Positions 6,324-9,869 of a DNA stretch of 9,869 nt are shown here, piece after piece. This DNA is from Thermoplasmata archaeon (GTDB taxonomy: Archaea > Thermoplasmatota > Thermoplasmata > JAGHBH01): the NCBI GenBank assembly GCA_030673205.1, contig DAOVJP010000031.1, positions 1-9,869 of the forward strand, written 5' to 3'. How positions within the stretch are numbered: the stretch's first letter is position 1; each line of letters begins with the position of its first letter. A program made the position numbers and the translations under genes. Below the pieces are notes generated by a model. The model saw only the letters and a program-made list of their open reading frames with translations. It did no database searches and had not been told where the DNA came from.

Positions 6324-6335
6324 CCCCTATAGGGG
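6324..6335. promoter_or_regulatory. 12-bp perfect palindrome just before the kinase start
   Basis: CCCCTATAGGGG ends 3 bp before the ATG at 6339. Its right arm forms the only G-rich stretch before the start (AGGGGAG), which lies too close to the ATG for a standard ribosome binding site. It may be an operator or an RNA element; chance occurrence is also possible. Confidence 0.3.
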
Positions 6336-6338
6336 AGC

Positions 6339-7199
6339 ATGGCCTGGCACGAGGATGCTGTACTCGATCTTTGCACGGAAAAGTGTAAAATAGAGCGCTG
6401 GTTCAAGAGCAAGAAACACCATGTGGCCCTCGTGTTGATAGACGGAAAACGCTTCGTCGCCAAGATATTCTCTCCCGAACATCCGCATGGCAAGGAGAAC
6501 GAGGCGCGGGTCCTTCGCCTGGTGGCTGGCCAGGGCATCCGTGTCCCAAAGGTGGTGAGGGAGACGGAGGCGGGGCTCTTGTTGAGCTATGTAGAGGGGA
6601 GAAGGGTGTTCGATATATTCTGCGAAGGGAACATGGAGGAGAAGGCTGATGCGTGCAGGGCGACCGCCCGCTGGCTAGCGGATTTCCACGAGAGACTATC
6701 CTCCAATGGACAGCTTAGGGGGGATCCGAATCTCAAGAACTACCTGATAAGCCCAGAGGGGGGAGAGGGAGGGGATGACGGAGGAAGAGAGAAAGAAGAT
6801 GGGGGAGGGGGGGAAGAAACGGGGGGAGACGGAAGATCGGGAGGATACGGAGGAAAAGAAGAGGTGTGGGGTCTCGACTTCGAAGAGGCTCGTGCCGGAG
6901 AACCGCTGGAAGACATCGGAGGCCTCTGTGCGGCCATTCTCCTTGGCGGAGAGCCGTTCTCGTCCGAGAAGCCCGCATTGTGCGAGTGTGCTGTCCTGGA
7001 ATATGCAAAGATGCAAGGCGGGGAAGTTGCCAACACAGATCTGGATGACCCGTCGCTTTGGCTGTATACGGCCAAATGGATCGAATATTTTGCCGCCTGG
7101 AGAAGTGACCGAGAAGAGTTAATGGCTAAGGCTAGTGTCATAAGGAAAATGGGATATGCGGCAGCATGCGGACATCGAATAGGAGAAGGATCGTTGTGA
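6339..7199 (+). CDS. Bud32/RIO-like atypical kinase with Gly-rich insert
   Basis: A 286-residue protein of the protein-kinase-like fold. It has VAIK-type FVAKIF (K42), an alpha-C Glu in KENEARVLR (E55), a hinge-like LLLSYVEGRRV (80-90), a catalytic loop RGDPNLKNYLI (D129, N134) and a metal-binding LDFEEA (D180) followed by EPLEDIGGL. This pattern resembles the archaeal Bud32/COG3642 and RIO-like group more than aminoglycoside kinases; the substrate is unknown. Between the catalytic loop and D180, residues 138-175 are a Gly/Glu/Asp-rich low-complexity insert where relatives have a few residues. It is the only plus-strand gene: divergent from the lipoylation operon and convergent with ecfT, which it overlaps by 62 bp. 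Genuine Bud32 is usually linked to Kae1; no Kae1 is seen here. Confidence 0.75.
   Translation: MAWHEDAVLDLCTEKCKIERWFKSKKHHVALVLIDGKRFVAKIFSPEHPHGKENEARVLRLVAGQGIRVPKVVRETEAGLLLSYVEGRRVFDIFCEGNMEEKADACRATARWLADFHERLSSNGQLRGDPNLKNYLISPEGGEGGDDGGREKEDGGGGEETGGDGRSGGYGGKEEVWGLDFEEARAGEPLEDIGGLCAAILLGGEPFSSEKPALCECAVLEYAKMQGGEVANTDLDDPSLWLYTAKWIEYFAAWRSDREELMAKASVIRKMGYAAACGHRIGEGSL
6750..6866 (+). repeat. G-rich low-complexity tract within the kinase gene
   Basis: A purine-rich stretch of G runs (including a 7-G run near 6806-6813) and GGA/GAA units, encoding residues about 138-176. It divides two motifs that are normally close together. The G runs could form G-quadruplexes on the plus strand and are prone to replication slippage. 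Confidence 0.65.
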
Positions 7200-7959
7200 G
7201 AGCTATCACCATCCCCGATATCGCTTTGTCCCGTGCTCTGAACTTCGTTTCTCTCAGATAGGTGCGCTTCTTCGATATTCCCAGGGCACGGCTCTCCATT
7301 GAGATGGATATGGAGTCCACCCTGGAGAGGGCGGACGAGAGCAGTGGCAGGAAGGTGTATTTGACCTGTCTCCATAGCCTCTTCGGCCCACGCACATCTA
7401 TCTCCAGCCCCCTTGCCCTCTGGGCCTGCTGGACCACCGATGCCTCCATATCAAAAAGAGGTATGAACCTCAGAGCGATGATGAACATGAAACCATATCT
7501 ATACGGTAGGCCGGAGCGCATCAACGCGTATGCCAGTTTGGACGGGTCGGTGACAGCTACGAACAACAGGCTGGCAAACACTATTCCCAGGAATCTGAAT
7601 GTGGTCGCCAGTCCCATCGTGACGCCCAGTTGGGAAACGATCAGCCGCGCCTTGAACTGCCCCAATGAGAACAGATCGATGGAGAACAATACCCTCCCTC
7701 CCTGAACAAAGATCAGATAAGATACAAAGATAAGGAAGGCAAAGCACACTATGAACCGTGTCTTTGCCAGTATGAGACGAGGACTTAGGCCGGCTAGCAG
7801 GAACAGCAACAATACGAGGAGGACCGAAGACCCCAGTAAGAGGGGGCTGTCGAAGGTGACCAGCAGGATGAGGGAAGAGACGAGTGCTATGAGCTTTGTT
7901 CTTGGATCGAGGCCGTGTAAGAAGGACCGCCCGGGAACGTATCCGAGCCTGGGAATCAT
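7138..7959 (-). CDS. ecfT: Energy-coupling factor transporter transmembrane protein EcfT
   Basis: A 273-residue membrane protein of the CbiQ/EcfT family. It begins with the family-typical YVPGRSFLHGLDPRTKLIAL, followed by hydrophobic segments at about 23-36, 40-58, 67-86, 108-137, 155-169 and 247-262. The cytoplasmic coupling region has the first ARG box in QRARGLE (180-186) and the second as ESRALGISKKRT (222-233); these helices contact the ATPases. It is translationally coupled to the ATPase gene by an ATGA overlap (7959-7956) and has GGAGG 7 nt upstream of its ATG. The stop lies inside the convergent kinase gene. With the fused ATPase it forms the energy-coupling module for vitamin or metal uptake. 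The substrate is set by an S component that is not in this window. Confidence 0.92.
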   Translation of the reverse strand: MIPRLGYVPGRSFLHGLDPRTKLIALVSSLILLVTFDSPLLLGSSVLLVLLLFLLAGLSPRLILAKTRFIVCFAFLIFVSYLIFVQGGRVLFSIDLFSLGQFKARLIVSQLGVTMGLATTFRFLGIVFASLLFVAVTDPSKLAYALMRSGLPYRYGFMFIIALRFIPLFDMEASVVQQAQRARGLEIDVRGPKRLWRQVKYTFLPLLSSALSRVDSISISMESRALGISKKRTYLRETKFRARDKAISGMVIALTTILLLFDVRMLPHIPFSL

Positions 7960-9770
7960 ACGCCCGCCTCCGAATATTCCGTTATTCCCCTGGACACCAA
8001 CGAGTGAAGGACCTTCTCCGCATCACCGTCCATCACCAGGCGCCCCCTTTCCAGGAATAAGAGGCGGTTGCAGAACTGGGAGGCTACCAGAGGGTCGTGG
8101 GTTATGATGAGCCCCGCCGCCCCTTTTTTGGCCTTGGCCTCCAATCGTTCGCATATGGCCCTTGTGTTGGCCAGGTCCTGTCCGATGAATGGCTCGTCCA
8201 GTATGTAGAGCGAAGGTCCGTATGAGGTGACGGAGGCGATGTTCAGTCGTCTCTTCTGGCCGTGGCTGAGGCAGTGTGGGCTTCTATCCTCCAATTGTCC
8301 GATACCCAGGTGGCGTAGCTCTCTCCGGGCCATTTCTTCGGCCCCTTCTAGGGAGAAATTTCTTGAGGCAAAGGCTGCTTCATCGATCACCTTTCCCTCG
8401 AATATCTGGTGGTTCGGGTTCTGGAACACCAGCCCGATCTTCTTTGCCAGAGAAGATGTTTTGCGGGAGTGTACAGCCTTCCCCTTATAACGGATATGCC
8501 CGCTGTAGGGCAAGAGGTTCAGCATTGATAGTGCTAGGCTCGTTTTTCCGGAGCCGTTGTCCCCCATCAGCCCGACTATCTCCCCGGGGTATATATCGAA
8601 GCCGATATCCCTGAGCACTCTCTTCCCCCCTCTTTTTACACAGACATGTTTGGCCGATATTATCGCCCTCTCCCCTCTCCTCCTTCCCCGTCCAACGGCA
8701 AGCCGCGCCTTTCCTGGCACCCGTATCCCCCTCTTGGCCGACTCGGGCATCCCTTCTCCCCAGCTCTCGTCCTCCAGGAGGTCTCTTGGTGTTCCTTCCC
8801 ATACGTCTCTTCCCTCATGCATTACGACGACCTTGTTGGCCAGTGGGAGGAAGTAGTCCAGTCGATGTTCCAGGACAAGAACGGTCATTCCTGTACGTTT
8901 GTGGACGAGTCTGATGGCCTCCAAGGCCTTCTTCGTAGACCTGGGATCCAGGCTTGCCGTGGGCTCGTCCAGTATCAAGAGCTTGGGGCGGAGGGCCAAC
9001 ATGCTGGCGATCGCCACCTTCTGCTTCTCGCCCCCCGATAATGTCAGCGTGTCCCTGCCCATGAGATGCCCTCCTCTGACAGTGCCAAGTGCCCATCGTA
9101 TCCTCTTCTTCATCTCCTTTCTGGGCGTGGAGAGATTCTCCAGCCCGAATGCGAGTTCTTCTTCAACGCTCAAAGAGACTATCTGGGAGTCTGGGTCCTG
9201 CTGCACATATGCTATCCTGCCTGCAAGCTCCCTCGGCTCCATGCCAGTGGCATCTTTCCCCTCAAAACGATATGTCCCTCTGCTCTCCCCACTCGCCACT
9301 CCATCGCCTCCCCCTCCTCCACTACCTCCATCATCTCCACTGTCTCCACCATCTCCACTACCTCCATCATCTCCACTACCTCCACCATCTCTCCCTTCGC
9401 CACCTCCCCCTCCACTGTCTCCATCACCTCCCCCATTACCTTCATCACCACCCCTCTCTCCGCCCTCTCCCCTCTCTCTGCCCTCTCCGCCCCCACTACC
9501 TCCTCTGCCCACTCCACCATCTCCTCTCCCCTCTGCACCACCATCCCCTGCCACAACATCTTCCTCCAAGAATCCACACATCGCCTTTGCCAGTGTCGAT
9601 TTTCCACAACCACTGGCCCCGGTCAATAATACAAAATCCCCTTCAGCAATGTCTAGGGAGAAGTCGTCAAGGGCGGGCCGTTCCTGCCCTGGATAGGTAT
9701 AAGTGAAATTTCGGATACGTATAAGCGGCGCCCCGACATGCTCGTCGCCGAGCGATACGTTTCGGGTCAA
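7956..9770 (-). CDS. ECF transporter ATP-binding protein, fused EcfA1-EcfA2, with Gly-rich insert
   Basis: A 604-residue protein with two ABC ATPase domains in tandem. Domain 1 has Walker A GASGCGKST (51-59), Q-loop YVQQDPDSQ (188-196), signature LSGGEKQ (244-250), Walker B LLILDEP (264-270) and switch H302. Domain 2 has Walker A GDNGSGKT (403-410), Q-loop VFQNPNHQ (448-455), the variant signature LSHGQKRR (501-508), Walker B LYILDEP (521-527) and switch H558. It powers the ECF module with EcfT, encoded directly downstream. Residues about 74-165 of domain 1 are a 90-residue Gly/Asp/Ser-rich insert where EcfA proteins have a short turn. The start is TTG at 9770: it overlaps the upstream stop as TTGA, has GGTGGAGG just before it, and no in-frame ATG precedes the conserved PLIRIRNFTYTYPG. 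Confidence 0.93.
   Translation of the reverse strand: MTRNVSLGDEHVGAPLIRIRNFTYTYPGQERPALDDFSLDIAEGDFVLLTGASGCGKSTLAKAMCGFLEEDVVAGDGGAEGRGDGGVGRGGSGGGEGRERGEGGERGGDEGNGGGDGDSGGGGGEGRDGGGSGDDGGSGDGGDSGDDGGSGGGGGDGVASGESRGTYRFEGKDATGMEPRELAGRIAYVQQDPDSQIVSLSVEEELAFGLENLSTPRKEMKKRIRWALGTVRGGHLMGRDTLTLSGGEKQKVAIASMLALRPKLLILDEPTASLDPRSTKKALEAIRLVHKRTGMTVLVLEHRLDYFLPLANKVVVMHEGRDVWEGTPRDLLEDESWGEGMPESAKRGIRVPGKARLAVGRGRRRGERAIISAKHVCVKRGGKRVLRDIGFDIYPGEIVGLMGDNGSGKTSLALSMLNLLPYSGHIRYKGKAVHSRKTSSLAKKIGLVFQNPNHQIFEGKVIDEAAFASRNFSLEGAEEMARRELRHLGIGQLEDRSPHCLSHGQKRRLNIASVTSYGPSLYILDEPFIGQDLANTRAICERLEAKAKKGAAGLIITHDPLVASQFCNRLLFLERGRLVMDGDAEKVLHSLVSRGITEYSEAGV
9276..9551 (-). repeat. Low-complexity polypurine insert in the ATPase gene
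   Basis: The minus strand is nearly all GGN/GAN codons encoding Gly, Asp, Glu, Ser and Arg (residues about 74-165). The plus strand is the matching CCT/CCA tract. It includes four 18-nt tandem units at 9318-9389. Length and composition differ sharply from the flanking ABC-domain sequence. Confidence 0.85.
9318..9389. repeat. Four tandem 18-nt units within the insert
   Basis: Units at 9318-9335, 9336-9353, 9354-9371 and 9372-9389. Units 1 and 3 are identical on the plus strand (TCCACTACCTCCATCATC); unit 4 differs at one position and unit 2 at three. Each encodes a hexapeptide of the DDGGSG type in the ATPase. Because the unit is a multiple of three, expansion or contraction keeps the frame. 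Confidence 0.85.
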
Positions 9771-9869
9771 CGGACCTCCACCTCAACGACATCCCTGACC
9801 CAGAGGGAGCCATCATACTCGGCGGCCACCAGCCGCAACCCATCCTCTTCTGTCAACAATATCCTCTCA
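9767..9869 (-). CDS. Unidentified protein, C-terminal end (runs off right edge)
   Basis: The last 33 codons plus stop of an upstream gene; the visible protein ends VRDVVEVEVR. It is charged and beta-like, without a membrane segment, so this part does not resemble an ECF S component. The TGA overlaps the TTG start of the ATPase gene (TTGA), so the two are probably translated from one operon and may share a function. No family is recognised. Confidence 0.6.
   Translation of the reverse strand, partial: ERILLTEEDGLRLVAAEYDGSLWVRDVVEVEVR

Noticed and set aside
9318..9389. CRISPR-like array from regular 18-nt repeats
   Set aside because: There are no spacers; the units are contiguous, in frame and code for a Gly/Asp-rich loop.
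8899..9696. Long plus-strand open frame (about 265 codons) rich in Ser and Pro opposite the ECF ATPase
   Set aside because: It is the mirror of the Gly-rich polypurine insert and of conserved ABC motifs on the minus strand; Pro/Ser richness follows from CCT/TCC complementing GGA, and there is no family resemblance.

Overview
The window looks like chromosomal DNA of a euryarchaeon, most likely Thermoplasmata-related. The evidence is a split lipoate-protein ligase (LplA plus a separate LplB) of the Thermoplasma type, an archaeal 3-hexulose-6-phosphate synthase, a secreted Asp-box glycoprotein rich in N-glycosylation sequons, and several TATA boxes placed about 24-29 bp before start codons, as expected for leaderless archaeal mRNAs. 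The lineage is inferred, not proven. All genes are on the minus strand except one kinase-like gene.

Layout by coordinate. At 1-318 is the 5' part of hps, running off the left edge. At 448-1779 is an AAA_14/DUF4143 ATPase that starts with TTG; two near-identical 18-bp palindromes lie over its TATA box and start. The non-coding stretch 1780-2165 holds those operators, a decayed duplicate of the hps 5' end, one copy of a 29-bp dispersed repeat, and a run of hairpins ending in an intrinsic-terminator-like stem plus T5, directly downstream of the next gene. At 2166-4109 is a secreted six-Asp-box beta-propeller protein with a duplicated C-terminal domain.

At 4209-6251 is a compact lipoylation operon: a LipS1/LipS2-like radical SAM protein, lplA and lplB, with overlapping or touching ends. 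A divergent promoter region separates it from a plus-strand Bud32/RIO-like kinase gene (6339-7199), whose 3' end overlaps the convergent ecfT by 62 bp. At 7138-9770 is an ECF transporter module: a fused double ATP-binding protein followed by EcfT. These two are coupled by an ATGA overlap, and the ATPase is coupled to an upstream gene, cut by the right edge, by a TTGA overlap. No substrate-binding S component is visible.

The oddest features are long Gly/Asp/Glu-rich low-complexity inserts inside the conserved catalytic folds of two neighbouring ATP-binding proteins (about 90 residues in the first ABC domain, about 38 in the kinase). Also unusual are the paired palindromic operator at the ATPase gene, the multi-hairpin RNA-like element at 1990-2165, and the hps-derived direct repeats flanking the ATPase gene, which suggest it was inserted at the hps 5' end.
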